Shown in pieces: positions 24,042-32,938 of a stretch of DNA of 64,000 nucleotides (position 1 is the stretch's first letter; every line of letters begins with the position of its first letter). The notes under the pieces were generated by a model. That model ran no database searches. It was not told where the DNA came from and was given only the letters and a program-made list of their open reading frames with translations. The position numbers and the translations under genes were made by a program. Source of the DNA: Halobacteriales archaeon YIM A00010 (lineage in GTDB: Archaea > Halobacteriota > Halobacteria > Halobacteriales > Haloarculaceae); assembly GCA_025041175.1 (NCBI GenBank), contig JAKCFJ010000006.1, positions 124,001 to 188,000 of the forward strand. The letters run 5' to 3'.

Positions 24042-24674
24042 ATGACGAATACTAATACTCAAAGTATGTCCAACGAAAGGAGGCCGGAATCAGAACGAAT
24101 ACTGACCGCGCATGAAGACGATCCCGATATTGTTTGGGATCGCTGCGGAGGTCGCTGCTACATCTGTCGGGAGATCGTGCATCACCGATTTGAGGGGACC
24201 GGTATATTCAGCTATCCACTGTATCCCGACTTCACGCCAGATAAGGGAATCACAATCTGTCCAGATTGCTTTATGTCCCATACGTTTGAACAGCTAGACG
24301 AGTACGTCGAAGAGATGCAGGAACGCCAGCGGGCGCTCGAAGATGATAGAGGCGATTACGCGACAAACCAGGAGCTCGCATTCGAGCGGGATAGCCACAC
24401 TTGCCAGTTATGCGGGAAAGAAGGTATACCGAAGGCTGAACGGGGATTGATCGCGTATCCTGTCTGTGCCGGAGACTATCATCTCGATAATCTCGTCACC
24501 ATCTGTAACGACTGCCTGACCGACACACTCGATAGTGACGAAGATGAGCGGACAGCAGCCGAGCGTTTGCGCCTGCGAGCTACACGAGCAAAGGAGTGGA
24601 TTAACCACGATGCTGAACCACCCGAGTACTTGCGTGACAAGAATGATAGCGGAGAGACCGACCCGGAGTCATGA
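24042..24674 (+). CDS. Double HNH-like zinc protein, 210 aa
   Basis: Two treble-clef modules: CYICREIVHH ... ICPDC (about 35-75) and CQLCGKEG ... YHLDNLVTICNDC (about 124-168). The second has the DNLVTICNDC pattern of HNH nucleases, and the first is more divergent. A nicking or nuclease role in DNA transfer is tempting, but the catalytic histidines are not clearly all present. It lies inside the transfer operon and overlaps the following lipoprotein gene by four bases. Confidence 0.65.
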   Translation: MTNTNTQSMSNERRPESERILTAHEDDPDIVWDRCGGRCYICREIVHHRFEGTGIFSYPLYPDFTPDKGITICPDCFMSHTFEQLDEYVEEMQERQRALEDDRGDYATNQELAFERDSHTCQLCGKEGIPKAERGLIAYPVCAGDYHLDNLVTICNDCLTDTLDSDEDERTAAERLRLRATRAKEWINHDAEPPEYLRDKNDSGETDPES

Positions 24675-25615
24675 CCAACGATAGCTCTCGCCCACGACGG
24701 TACGTGTTGCAACTCGCCGGAACGATCACAGCGGGGATGTTGGCCGGGTGTACTGGATTTCTCCCGTTCTCTAGTTCGAATCAATCGGTCATAGAAGATG
24801 TGAACTATCAAGGCGAGCAAGCCGTTGTCCACCTAAAAGACGGGTCAAACGCCGACACAATCGAGTTTCGCAATCCGAACGATAAGCTACGTGATTCTGC
24901 TTCGATTGGACAAAAATCTGATATCACATTTTACTTACTAAAAGATCCAAATACGCCGCTCTCGCCGGGTGAATACACGCTTGTTGCAGTCAACACGGAG
25001 GGCGATGAGTCAGAGACGATCAGCACGCATCAACTCGAACTGACCTCTTCATTTTCGATCGAGGAGGTGCGTCCGGTCAAAGAGCGTATGCAAAGCGATT
25101 TTACCACCAATCCGCCGAAGACAGACGGTACGGTGGAGGTGTCGATCCAGAATACCGGAACGCTCCCGGCCAAAATCACATATATCGGTATTCCCGACGG
25201 TGTGCCTGATCCAGACGATCCGCCGTCAGCGCAAGGACCAGCAGCATATCAGACGGTTCAAGGCAACCACCGGCTACCAACGTTGCTCCCGGTCGACGAA
25301 CAGCTCGCCTTCGAGTCGGTCGCGACACCCCTCGGATACTACCAACCAGCGGGACAACCCACCGATCAATCCGCCATTGGGGAACCAGAGCAAGGCGCGT
25401 CGTGGGAACAAATTAAGGAGACCCAATGTAACGGTCAACAACATCCGGCAACGGTTGTCGTTGTTCCGGAGCAAGGGTCCACACAGCGGCTGTCGGTCAC
25501 GTTCAAGTACGGCGGAGAGACCGTTCGAGGCCAATCGTTCGCCACCGACTATGAATGCACAAACGTGACCGTGACCAACATGGAAACAGCCACAAATACA
25601 ACCACCGACCAGTAG
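24671..25615 (+). CDS. Tat-type lipoprotein of unknown function, 314 aa
   Basis: RRYVLQLAGTITAGMLAGCT is a twin-arginine signal with a lipobox (LAGC), so the mature protein is lipid-anchored outside the membrane. The rest is beta-rich, with an immunoglobulin-like look (PLSPGEYTLVAVNTEGDESE; VSIQNTGTLPAKITYIG). It shares the operon with the VirB6-like gene and may be an outer transfer or adhesion component. Confidence 0.65.
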   Translation: MTNDSSRPRRYVLQLAGTITAGMLAGCTGFLPFSSSNQSVIEDVNYQGEQAVVHLKDGSNADTIEFRNPNDKLRDSASIGQKSDITFYLLKDPNTPLSPGEYTLVAVNTEGDESETISTHQLELTSSFSIEEVRPVKERMQSDFTTNPPKTDGTVEVSIQNTGTLPAKITYIGIPDGVPDPDDPPSAQGPAAYQTVQGNHRLPTLLPVDEQLAFESVATPLGYYQPAGQPTDQSAIGEPEQGASWEQIKETQCNGQQHPATVVVVPEQGSTQRLSVTFKYGGETVRGQSFATDYECTNVTVTNMETATNTTTDQ

Positions 25616-25685
25616 CACGTCAGCTACGTGTCATTCTTTGGCTCCGACCATCCGTCTAAGAAGAAAAAGAAGGTCAGAGAAACCC

Positions 25686-25727
25686 AATACAGTAATCGAA
25701 TAACCTAATACATTACATATATTTAAT
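25686..25727 (+). promoter_or_regulatory. Transfer-regulon operator/promoter, site E
   Basis: AATACAGTAATCGAATAACC ... ACATTACATATATTTAAT, differing from site D at two positions. It lies about 30 bases before the beta-helix gene at 25756. Confidence 0.75.
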
Positions 25728-25755
25728 CCAGATGAGGTTCGATATCTGGGAAGAC

Positions 25756-27078
25756 ATGGGTATTGACCGACGAACGCTGCTCCGAACGCTGGGCACCGTA
25801 GGAGCCACGACGACAAGCGTTGGAACCAGTGGGTGTCTAGCGCTTCTGTTCCCCGACGGGGGTGGTGGGTCCGAGGGGAAACCCATCTCGTTTGCCTCCC
25901 AGCGCCAGCGAATCACCCCCCAGATGGCCGATCAGACTGTCACTACTCGATCGGATCTCATCAACGCGGTTGAGCAGCCCGACACGACCGTCTGGATTCC
26001 TGGCGACGTAACGATCGATATGACTGGTGAGAGCCGGATTATGATCGCTAACAATGTCATAATCGCAAGCGACCGCAACCTGGCGGGTGGGAAGGGTGGA
26101 CTGATCAAAACGAATGATCAGCGGAATTTTGGTCTGTTTATTACCAAGAACGCGGACGTTCACTTCCGCATGTCGGGAGTCCGATTCAAAGGTCCTCGAA
26201 CAGATTACTTCGACCCAGAAGATCACGGCCGCGATCATCGTGACTACTCCGTCACGGGTGTGCGAGCATACGGAAAATCATTGATTATCGACAATTGTGA
26301 AGTATTCGGATGGACGAATGCTGGCTTCGTTCCAGGAACGAGCCAGACGCCGACTCAGGGGTGGTTCCACCACAATTCAATGCATCATAACCAAATGGCC
26401 CATCTTGGCTATCCGATGGATCTGTACAACGGGTTGCATCTGATCGAGTGGAACTATTTCGATCACAATCGCCACTCAATCGCCGGCTTTGGCTATCCAA
26501 GTAACGGGTATGAGGCCCGGTTCAACGTCGTTGGACCCAACGCGAATCACCCAGCATTCTTCTCGTTCGACATGCATAGCCTCGGAGAAAACATCGATTC
26601 CGGCCCGAAAAGCAACTCTCGTGTAGCAGGGAAATTTGTCAATGTACATCATAACGTCTTCGAACAAGGTCAACATCCTGCGATATCGCTGAGCGGAGTG
26701 CCTCAGATGTTTGCTCGATTTTGTTACAATTGGGTTGTTGATCAGGAAGGAGCCGTTGACGGAGAGAAAGGTGCCGAGCTGCGAGTGAGAGGGAATATCT
26801 ATGGATCAGATAGGGTAAACCAAGGACGAGAGTGGTTAAAACAGCTATCCACACAACTCCTACAGCTGTCGAATGATGTGTTGTTAACGAAACCCAAGCC
26901 GACAGCACTGCCCTTGGATCTCTCTCCTGAGACACCGCCAGACCTGTCGAACAGTTCCACAACCACCAACAGCTCACAACAATCGACACCAATGAATTCG
27001 ACACAGACACCACAAACTGCATCGCGTGTCAATCCGATCACAAGCACAGAGCTGACACCAGTCGGTGGTGGTCACTAA
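25756..27078 (+). CDS. Tat-exported right-handed beta-helix protein, pectate-lyase-like, 440 aa
   Basis: Twin-arginine lipoprotein signal (RRTLLRTLGTVGATTTSVGT then SGC). Residues about 60-340 follow the pectate-lyase beta-helix layout: an opening that sets a wall position, NNVIIASDRNLAGGKGGLIK, GVRAYGKSLIIDNCEVFG, WFHHNSMHHN, IEWNYFDHNRHSIAGFG and NVHHNVFEQ. A Ser/Thr/Pro-rich tail follows. It may be a surface polysaccharide lyase or adhesin helping cell contact. It starts its own transcript under site E, and its stop overlaps the next start. Confidence 0.75.
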   Translation: MGIDRRTLLRTLGTVGATTTSVGTSGCLALLFPDGGGGSEGKPISFASQRQRITPQMADQTVTTRSDLINAVEQPDTTVWIPGDVTIDMTGESRIMIANNVIIASDRNLAGGKGGLIKTNDQRNFGLFITKNADVHFRMSGVRFKGPRTDYFDPEDHGRDHRDYSVTGVRAYGKSLIIDNCEVFGWTNAGFVPGTSQTPTQGWFHHNSMHHNQMAHLGYPMDLYNGLHLIEWNYFDHNRHSIAGFGYPSNGYEARFNVVGPNANHPAFFSFDMHSLGENIDSGPKSNSRVAGKFVNVHHNVFEQGQHPAISLSGVPQMFARFCYNWVVDQEGAVDGEKGAELRVRGNIYGSDRVNQGREWLKQLSTQLLQLSNDVLLTKPKPTALPLDLSPETPPDLSNSSTTTNSSQQSTPMNSTQTPQTASRVNPITSTELTPVGGGH

Positions 27079-27959
27079 TGACAGATCACAGATCTATGAT
27101 CCTCTTGGTGCCCGTTAGTATCCTCCTCGTCGCTGTGCTCGCCGGCAGTGGGCTTGCTGCCGCACAGGTAACTGAGAACGCCTCCACGCACACATTGACA
27201 ATCACAGCAAAGAACGGATCGGCCTCCTACGCCGTGACGTCATCAGGTTCGCTCCAACTCGACAACGGCGAGAACTCAGATTACACCGTTGCAGGGGATC
27301 GCCAGATCGCCGGAACAGTTGGTAAGGCTGGCGATGAAAAAGACGTGATCCGATACACTGGCTATATTCGCTCCCTTGAAGCTCAGGAGGATATCCAGGC
27401 ACGTCTCAATGGGAGGAACGTCTCGCCAGATATCTTAGCGGGAAATCATATCAAGATCATCCATCCAACAAATGCATCGGGAGAGTCGATTAACTACCAC
27501 TACCCAATTAACGGCGGGTCTGCTGAGCACGGCGAGCAGGCCGACCAGAACGACGTGGCTAACGAGATGATGATTCAGGGATCTATGAACAACGGAGTGG
27601 ATTCGTTTTATTTCACTGGAGAGATCCCAAACAACGCGTTTAACGGACTAGCCACGGTCCAAATCAACGGGCAACCGGCGGAGAAATTCCTCAATAGCGA
27701 TCGTCCAACGCCGCCAGCGACAACACCACCTACCTCGACCACATCGCCTCCCTCAAAGACGGTCACAACAGACGCAACCACCCCTCTGCCAACCACAACG
27801 ACACCACCACCCACAGCGACGAACTCACCACCGAATGACAGTGGTACGTCCGATGGAGGAGAGAGCGTCGGTCTCCTTGAGCAGATTATCCGTACTATCG
27901 TTGTTCTCGTTGTCCTCGCCCTCATCGGAATTGGGGCAGTGCTCTATCTCCGACGCTAA
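27078..27959 (+). CDS. Surface protein with C-terminal membrane anchor, 293 aa
   Basis: Signal peptide (LLVPVSILLVAVLAGSGLAA), a beta-rich domain (about 35-205), a long Thr/Pro linker (about 210-265) and a C-terminal helix IVVLVVLALIGIGAVLYLRR. The first domain resembles those of haloarchaeal secreted proteins paired with beta-helix proteins. It overlaps the upstream gene by one base and so shares the site E promoter. Probably exposed on the cell surface. Confidence 0.7.
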   Translation: MTDHRSMILLVPVSILLVAVLAGSGLAAAQVTENASTHTLTITAKNGSASYAVTSSGSLQLDNGENSDYTVAGDRQIAGTVGKAGDEKDVIRYTGYIRSLEAQEDIQARLNGRNVSPDILAGNHIKIIHPTNASGESINYHYPINGGSAEHGEQADQNDVANEMMIQGSMNNGVDSFYFTGEIPNNAFNGLATVQINGQPAEKFLNSDRPTPPATTPPTSTTSPPSKTVTTDATTPLPTTTTPPPTATNSPPNDSGTSDGGESVGLLEQIIRTIVVLVVLALIGIGAVLYLRR

Positions 27960-27991
27960 TATTGTTTTATTTTCTATATATTTGATCCGAA

Positions 27992-28111
27992 GTGGAGGTG
28001 CTAGCACACAAAGGTGGTTCACGGTACGACGGAGAGACAACTGAGCAGACCTATCGACAGCAAATTAAGGAGTGTAGGTGCCGCCAATGCGATTATAAGC
28101 GCTGCAAGTGA
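27992..28111 (+). CDS. Possible small cysteine-rich protein, 39 aa
   Basis: A GTG-started frame ending KECRCRQCDYKRCK, with four cysteines in 12 residues. No SD is seen, and only composition supports it; it may be a gene remnant. Confidence 0.25.
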   Translation: MEVLAHKGGSRYDGETTEQTYRQQIKECRCRQCDYKRCK

Positions 28112-28174
28112 AAAGAATGAATTCTTCACCTGCGCGCGCCCTTTCCGTACCTTCTGGGCGTTGCTATTCATCGC

Positions 28175-29503
28175 TCACAGCACTATAATCAAAACAATCA
28201 TGACAACGACCATACTTCCAGCAATCAACGGCTTGTTTTCGATTACTTTCTGGTATAGCGGGAATTGCTCATACTCCTTGCGGAATGTATCGCGGTTTTC
28301 CTCGTCGTAGAAGTAGCGCTTTCGCAGCGCAAAGCGCTCTGTCACCGCGCAATCGGTACAAACTGGTTCACCTTCAACACGTTCGGTCCGTGTATGTCGC
28401 CAACAGTTGATGCTACCACAGTTCTCGCAGTACGTCAGCGGTGTCCACGACCATCCACAGTGGACACACTGTGCGATTCCATTATCGACGATATGTCGAT
28501 CAGGCCCAGCCGCATCGTATTTCAACGTATAAACGTGCTCGTTCAGCCGGGTCTCCGAACGAACCCGCGGAACGTACATCGGCGTGAGATCGGTGATTGA
28601 GATATCCGAATCGGATGGCACACACTCTTTTTCGTAGTCAACGTTGTTGTCGCCGGTATATTCGACCGTTATCGTATATTTTTCCTGGAGACGTTCAACA
28701 ACCCATTCTTCGAAGTCACTTTCAGCATGTCGAAATCGCGTAACAGTGGTGTCGACGAACGTCTCCGTTTTCTCCCGGTCGGCAATCTCAACTGTCCGGT
28801 GCGCTCCGTCAGAGAGAAGCTGTCCCAGCGAGTTATCGAGAGGCTGTGGAGGTGTGTGATCGCCGTGGAGCTGGAGGATATCACGCTCGTTCACGCGGTG
28901 GATGACCCCAACGGAGGTTTCGAACTGTGCGTCTGTCCGAGCCTCGATCGACACCACGGGACGAAATTGAACTGTCGATTCGATCTGGCTGAGATCGTCT
29001 ATATCGATGTTCGAAATGGCTTCAAACTGCTCGGTAACCGGCGTTGCGACATTCCCTGGGGGGAGCGTTTGGTCACAGATGAGCTCGACCTTCCCATTTC
29101 GAAGATCCAGTCCAGCCTCATCAGCAATGTTTCGAAGGGTGTTTCCATCAACCAGTTCGATCTCCAATCCATCACCGTTTTCTTGGACCTTCTCAACGTA
29201 CTCTTGGGCCTGTGCTGTGAACGTTCCTGTTGTGACGACCATTCCCCGGGTAGGACCTGTATTCTCATATGTAATCACAGCAGAATGTAATTTTTGGACG
29301 ATCTCTCGACCGACCTGATCCATATGTTTGCACTCAACAACGATGTCGTGACGATATCCATTAATGGACTCGGACATCAAAATATCGCGGCCTTCATCAC
29401 CTGTTTTCGGTGTCTGTTGAACGTTCTCGTATCCATAATTTCGGAAGACATCGACCATGAGAGCTTCGAACTGAAGCCCTGATAGGTCATCAAGGATAGT
29501 CAT
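28175..29503 (-). CDS. Mrr-type restriction endonuclease with zinc ribbons and C-terminal membrane anchor, 442 aa
   Basis: The N-terminal Mrr_cat domain is clear: LSGLQFEALMVDVFRNYGYE, then GDEGRDILM and VVECKHM (the D ... ExK active site). The middle 200 residues are unassigned. Two zinc ribbons follow (CVHCGWSW ... CENCGS; CWRHTRTER ... CTDC), and the protein ends in a transmembrane helix (LIAGSMVVVMIVLIIVL). Mrr enzymes cut modified DNA; the anchor suggests action at the membrane, for example on incoming DNA. It is single-gene, convergent to the transfer arm. Confidence 0.8.
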   Translation of the reverse strand: MTILDDLSGLQFEALMVDVFRNYGYENVQQTPKTGDEGRDILMSESINGYRHDIVVECKHMDQVGREIVQKLHSAVITYENTGPTRGMVVTTGTFTAQAQEYVEKVQENGDGLEIELVDGNTLRNIADEAGLDLRNGKVELICDQTLPPGNVATPVTEQFEAISNIDIDDLSQIESTVQFRPVVSIEARTDAQFETSVGVIHRVNERDILQLHGDHTPPQPLDNSLGQLLSDGAHRTVEIADREKTETFVDTTVTRFRHAESDFEEWVVERLQEKYTITVEYTGDNNVDYEKECVPSDSDISITDLTPMYVPRVRSETRLNEHVYTLKYDAAGPDRHIVDNGIAQCVHCGWSWTPLTYCENCGSINCWRHTRTERVEGEPVCTDCAVTERFALRKRYFYDEENRDTFRKEYEQFPLYQKVIENKPLIAGSMVVVMIVLIIVL

Positions 29504-29687
29504 AATTCATAATACACTGTATGTGACATATATGTTCTGGATATTGCACCAGACAGCGTTGTTCCACCAAAGAACTCGGGTCGATATCTGTCCGCACGAG
29601 CAGTCAACGAGAACGAGTCGGCAGTAGTCGTCGTATCTGGCTGCCTTTTCCACGGACACTATAGTCCTCTCGATTGAGTCACAGCAC

Positions 29688-30218
29688 ATGCCTGAGAAGA
29701 CCGATCACTACGTCGGAAAGATCACGCAGAAGGCGATCCTGTTCAGCCCGGACGAACAGATATTACTCACGCAATGCGACGATCACTGGGAACCTCCCGG
29801 TGGAACGTTCGAGTACGGTGAAACCCTTGTTGGCGGGCTACGACGTGAATTCCGTGAGGAGTTATCCATCGAGAGCCGTGTCGGCCCGCTCGTCGAGGCG
29901 ACGTACGGCGGCTGGATCGATGATGCCACGGGGGAACCGATGGTGACGCTTGTGTATCGGTGTGAGACCGACGAGCGGGAGATTGTCCTCAACGACGAAC
30001 ACGATGCGTATACGTGGCTCACACCGGAGACAGCAGCGACCCGATTGGCTGAATCGTTTGTTCGCTTTGAGCGCGCCGTCAAACGGGCTGTTGCCCTCAA
30101 TACGACGGACCCGTTCACGGCAGTCATAGACCCATATGCCGACACTGATGTGAGTAGTGAGGCAGTCCTTGAACAGCTTGCTGAGCTTCGGAATCCGGTA
30201 TCCGAAGACAGCGCGTAG
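29688..30218 (+). CDS. NUDIX hydrolase, 176 aa
   Basis: The Nudix box GGTFEYGETLVGGLRREFREEL (residues about 40-61, GX5EX7REUXEE) is complete. These enzymes hydrolyse nucleoside diphosphates linked to another group; the substrate cannot be told. The N-terminal KITQKAILFSPDEQILLTQ strand and the C-terminal helix are typical. ATG 29688 stands in an AT-poor spacer with no clear SD. Confidence 0.85.
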   Translation: MPEKTDHYVGKITQKAILFSPDEQILLTQCDDHWEPPGGTFEYGETLVGGLRREFREELSIESRVGPLVEATYGGWIDDATGEPMVTLVYRCETDEREIVLNDEHDAYTWLTPETAATRLAESFVRFERAVKRAVALNTTDPFTAVIDPYADTDVSSEAVLEQLAELRNPVSEDSA

Positions 30219-30339
30219 CAGCTCGCGCTTGGTCGAGTGCTATCTCAAGTGTGGTACTAACACATTATAGTTAGCCCACAGAAATCGACTGGTAAAATGG
30301 ATAAGTGGCCGATTTACACATCGATAGAGGAGTATCCAA

Positions 30340-30570
30340 GAAGGAGTAACGGTCGAGCAGCGTGTCGAGTGGTTCGAATGGGGGAACCACCGTGTCAAGT
30401 GGCAAGTGTGAAAAGTGGGCCGATTGCCGGGAAGCAAATCTGACGAGGCCGCTCACGGATGATACAGCCTATCGCTCCTCGTAACACCGACGTGTCGAGT
30501 GGGTCAAGTGGCGGGTTGTACTGTCGAATGGCCTCCTATGTCGATCGACGCAGGACGTCGACTGGAACGA
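30340..30570. repeat. Iteron-like GTGTCGARTGG repeats downstream of orc1
   Basis: GTGTCGAGTGG (about 30362), TTCGAATGG, GTGTCAAGTGG (about 30392), GTGTCGAGTGG (about 30491), GTCAAGTGG, GTCGAATGG and GTCGACTGG occur within 230 bases. The tract CGAGTGGTTCGAATGG ... ACCACCGTGTC is nearly repeated at 42078-42110. There is no gene between 30219 and 30873; the rest of that stretch holds nothing I recognise. Confidence 0.55.
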
Positions 30571-30763
30571 GTGCCGATCGGGACTGTTCGGATTTCGAGA
30601 GCCAACACGCAGCACAGACGTTTTTCGAAAACATAACCCCGTGAACAATCCTCACCAGCTCGACAGAGATGGCAATGGGCAGGCGTGCGAATCCCTTGCC
30701 TAGCTTTGCCCAGGGATGAGCTCTCTATGCAGTACCATATTTAAATCCTCAAATGCATATAGT

Positions 30764-30783
30764 CCCCCACTTTTGCACATAGT
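30764..30783 (+). repeat. Isolated origin-box copy behind orc1
   Basis: CCCCCACTTTTGCACATAGT equals the closing 20 bases of each origin unit at 32147-32515. It lies about 90 bases beyond the orc1 stop codon. Confidence 0.65.
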
Positions 30784-30873
30784 AGTTTGGCCACAAGCCC
30801 TTCACAGGCTGTCGAGGCGGATGCTACAGGATTTGCCCGAAATGGTTGACAAGTATGCCAACACCCGAGCTTG

Positions 30874-32124
30874 TCAAATATACTGTCTGAGTGGGGATGG
30901 AACAAGCGACTCACTCTCGTCCCCGACCAGTGCTGTGACGACCATCTCTGCTTCAAGCGAGCGGAGATCGTGCGTGTAGTAGCTGGCGTCTGCGATTCCT
31001 TTATTCACTTCGTTAGTACCGATCAGGCCGAGCATGCTCATATTATCCATATAATCGTGGAACCGGCGACTCTTGTTCGGTCTCCTCCCGACAGACTTCG
31101 CGACCTGCGTGTACTGTGAATAAATCTCCCCTCGACGTGCAGGAAGGCTTTCGTTGCGGTCCATGAGCACCATTGTGGCTGCGGTGAGTTGTTCGTGGAG
31201 TGTCAGAGAATGCACGGAGTCCAACACACGAGTGTCCTTAATCTGCTCGCGAGCAGCTTCGATATCTGTCTCAGTGAGCGTATCGTCGCCTCGATCGCGA
31301 GCAGCATCAGCAGCGACTTTGAGGAGATCCAGCGCATATCGTGCATCGCCGCCCTCTTGGGTCGCGTAGGCCGCACACAATTTGATCACATTCTCTCCAA
31401 CAGCACCGTCTCGAAACGCGATCTCAACCCGGCGTCCGATGATCATCCCGAGTTGATCTGCGTCATACCGTGAAAACACGATCTCACGCTCACAGAGTGA
31501 CGACTTCACCTTCGAGGATAGATTCTCTTTAAAGGTCACATCATTACTGATGCCGATGATGGCAGGCCACACCTGCGTGATCTTCTCGTTCGTTTTGGCA
31601 CGAGGGATCTGATACAGCAGTCTATCGCGTGAACCGATGTTATCAACCTCATCGAGGATAATAAGAACGTACTGACGCGAATCGTCCTCTTCGTCCGGAT
31701 TGTCGTTGGAGCCGAGCTGATCAAGTGCGTCAAACATGGTGGAGTAGACTTGTGAACGTGGCAGCCCAGATCTCGGTAGGGATTTTGATGACGGCAAAAT
31801 CGTATTCGCAATCTCGATCGCCACTTGATAGGAGGACGTAAGGTCATCACAATTGAGCCAGATGCTTTCAACGGTAATATCGTCGTAGTTTGTGGCAGCT
31901 GCCGTTAGCGTGTCGATCTTATACCGCATGCATTCTGTCTTGCCAAGCCCGGAGAGTCCATAGAGAAACGCATTTTGTGGCGGCTCCCGGTTAATGATCG
32001 GCTGGAGCGCGCTGTGGATCTCCTCAAGCTCCTCATCACGTCCAAGAATCTTCTCCGGCTGATATGATTCATCAAGAGCGTCGGCATTGACGTACGGGGA
32101 GGACTTCCGACGAAATTCGTCCAT
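30874..32124 (-). CDS. orc1: Orc1/Cdc6 replication initiator, 416 aa
   Basis: AAA+ core with Walker A GLSGLGKTE (about 56-64), Walker B LIILDEVDN (about 153) and sensor-1 GISNDVTF, followed by a winged-helix domain (LTLHEQLTAATMVLM ... MLGLIGTNEVNKG). Orc1/Cdc6 binds origin boxes and loads the replicative helicase. At 416 residues it is of normal length. The start is 23 bases from the first origin unit, so initiator binding should also control its own promoter. Confidence 0.93.
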   Translation of the reverse strand: MDEFRRKSSPYVNADALDESYQPEKILGRDEELEEIHSALQPIINREPPQNAFLYGLSGLGKTECMRYKIDTLTAAATNYDDITVESIWLNCDDLTSSYQVAIEIANTILPSSKSLPRSGLPRSQVYSTMFDALDQLGSNDNPDEEDDSRQYVLIILDEVDNIGSRDRLLYQIPRAKTNEKITQVWPAIIGISNDVTFKENLSSKVKSSLCEREIVFSRYDADQLGMIIGRRVEIAFRDGAVGENVIKLCAAYATQEGGDARYALDLLKVAADAARDRGDDTLTETDIEAAREQIKDTRVLDSVHSLTLHEQLTAATMVLMDRNESLPARRGEIYSQYTQVAKSVGRRPNKSRRFHDYMDNMSMLGLIGTNEVNKGIADASYYTHDLRSLEAEMVVTALVGDESESLVPSPLRQYI

Positions 32125-32146
32125 GACATATCGTCACGTAGGGGTC

Positions 32147-32515
32147 ACTTAAAACCTTCGTTGCAGATAGGGGGTGAAATTGCAAATAGCCAGTTGTTTA
32201 TATATCCCTTCTCCCCCCACTTTTGCACATAGTGTCGCTGACGAACGGGAGGGATAGAATGCCAGCATCATTTATTACTTAAAACCTTCGTTGCAGATAG
32301 GGGGTGAAATTGCAAATAGTCAGTTGTTTATATATCCCTTCTCCCCCCACTTTTGCACATAGTGTCGCTGATGAAGGGTTGAAACACCGATAACGTCCAT
32401 ACCTCCAAACCAGTGTTGCAAATGGGTGAGTGGAGTTGCAGATAGGGGGTGAAATTGCAAATAGCCAGTTGTTTATATATCCCCTCTCCCCCCACTTTTG
32501 CACGTAGTGACGCTC
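32147..32515. other. Replication origin: three near-identical 80-95-bp units
   Basis: Units at 32147-32241, 32277-32371 and 32435-32515. Each holds TTGCAGATAGGGGGTGAAAT, TTGCAAATAG, an AT-rich core GTTTATATATCCC and CCCCCCACTTTTGCACATAG, that is three TTGCAnATAG boxes plus an unwinding-prone tract. The position next to orc1 and the box-core-box layout fit a haloarchaeal Orc1-dependent origin. An extra TTGCAAATGGG lies at 32415. Confidence 0.8.
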
Positions 32516-32682
32516 AGCGCCTTTCGGGGTAGAGTTTCCGGCCTCACCGAACGGAGGATCGGTATCTCGTTGAAGCACACACTTACGTGGGGGGTGAAGA
32601 CCATCACACAAACGGCCATATTTTCTGTCAATAATCTATCTACGTTTGTTAGAACACATAGGGGCTGGCTTGCCGGTCCCTG

Positions 32683-32838
32683 CATGACGTAGCTACGTCA
32701 TGGTGGCCTGCCACGGAGGCAGGCCACCGGGCACGACTGCGGTCGTACCCTTGGGCGGGCTAGGCCCGCCCTACGGGACGTTCCGTCCTTTCGGACGGAA
32801 CGCCCCTCCGGGGCGCGGCCGTAATACGGCCGCGCCCC
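32683..32838. repeat. Array of GC-rich perfect hairpins
   Basis: In order: CATGACGTAGCTACGTCATG (32683-32702); arms GGTGGCCTGCC/GGCAGGCCACC (32702-32728); GGG-c-ACGAC/GTCGT-a-CCC (32729-32750); GGGCGGGC-tag-GCCCGCCC (32753-32771); CGTTCCGTCC-tttc-GGACGGAACG (32779-32802); GCCCC-tcc-GGGGC (32802-32814); and a 13-bp stem GGGGCGCGGCCGT-aat-ACGGCCGCGCCCC (32810-32838), which shares bases with the sixth. It lies between the origin and repH with no gene. Confidence 0.85.
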
Positions 32839-32938
32839 TAGTGATAACGGACTATGGTTGTGGTTTCCAATGCAGAACCATAAAAATACCGATTAGGGAG
32901 CTATACATACGATAGATCATCTAATGCTTACGATCTTC

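Noticed and set aside
28014-28310. 98-codon plus-strand frame after the surface protein
   Set aside because: Overlaps the end of the Mrr-like gene and has basic composition.
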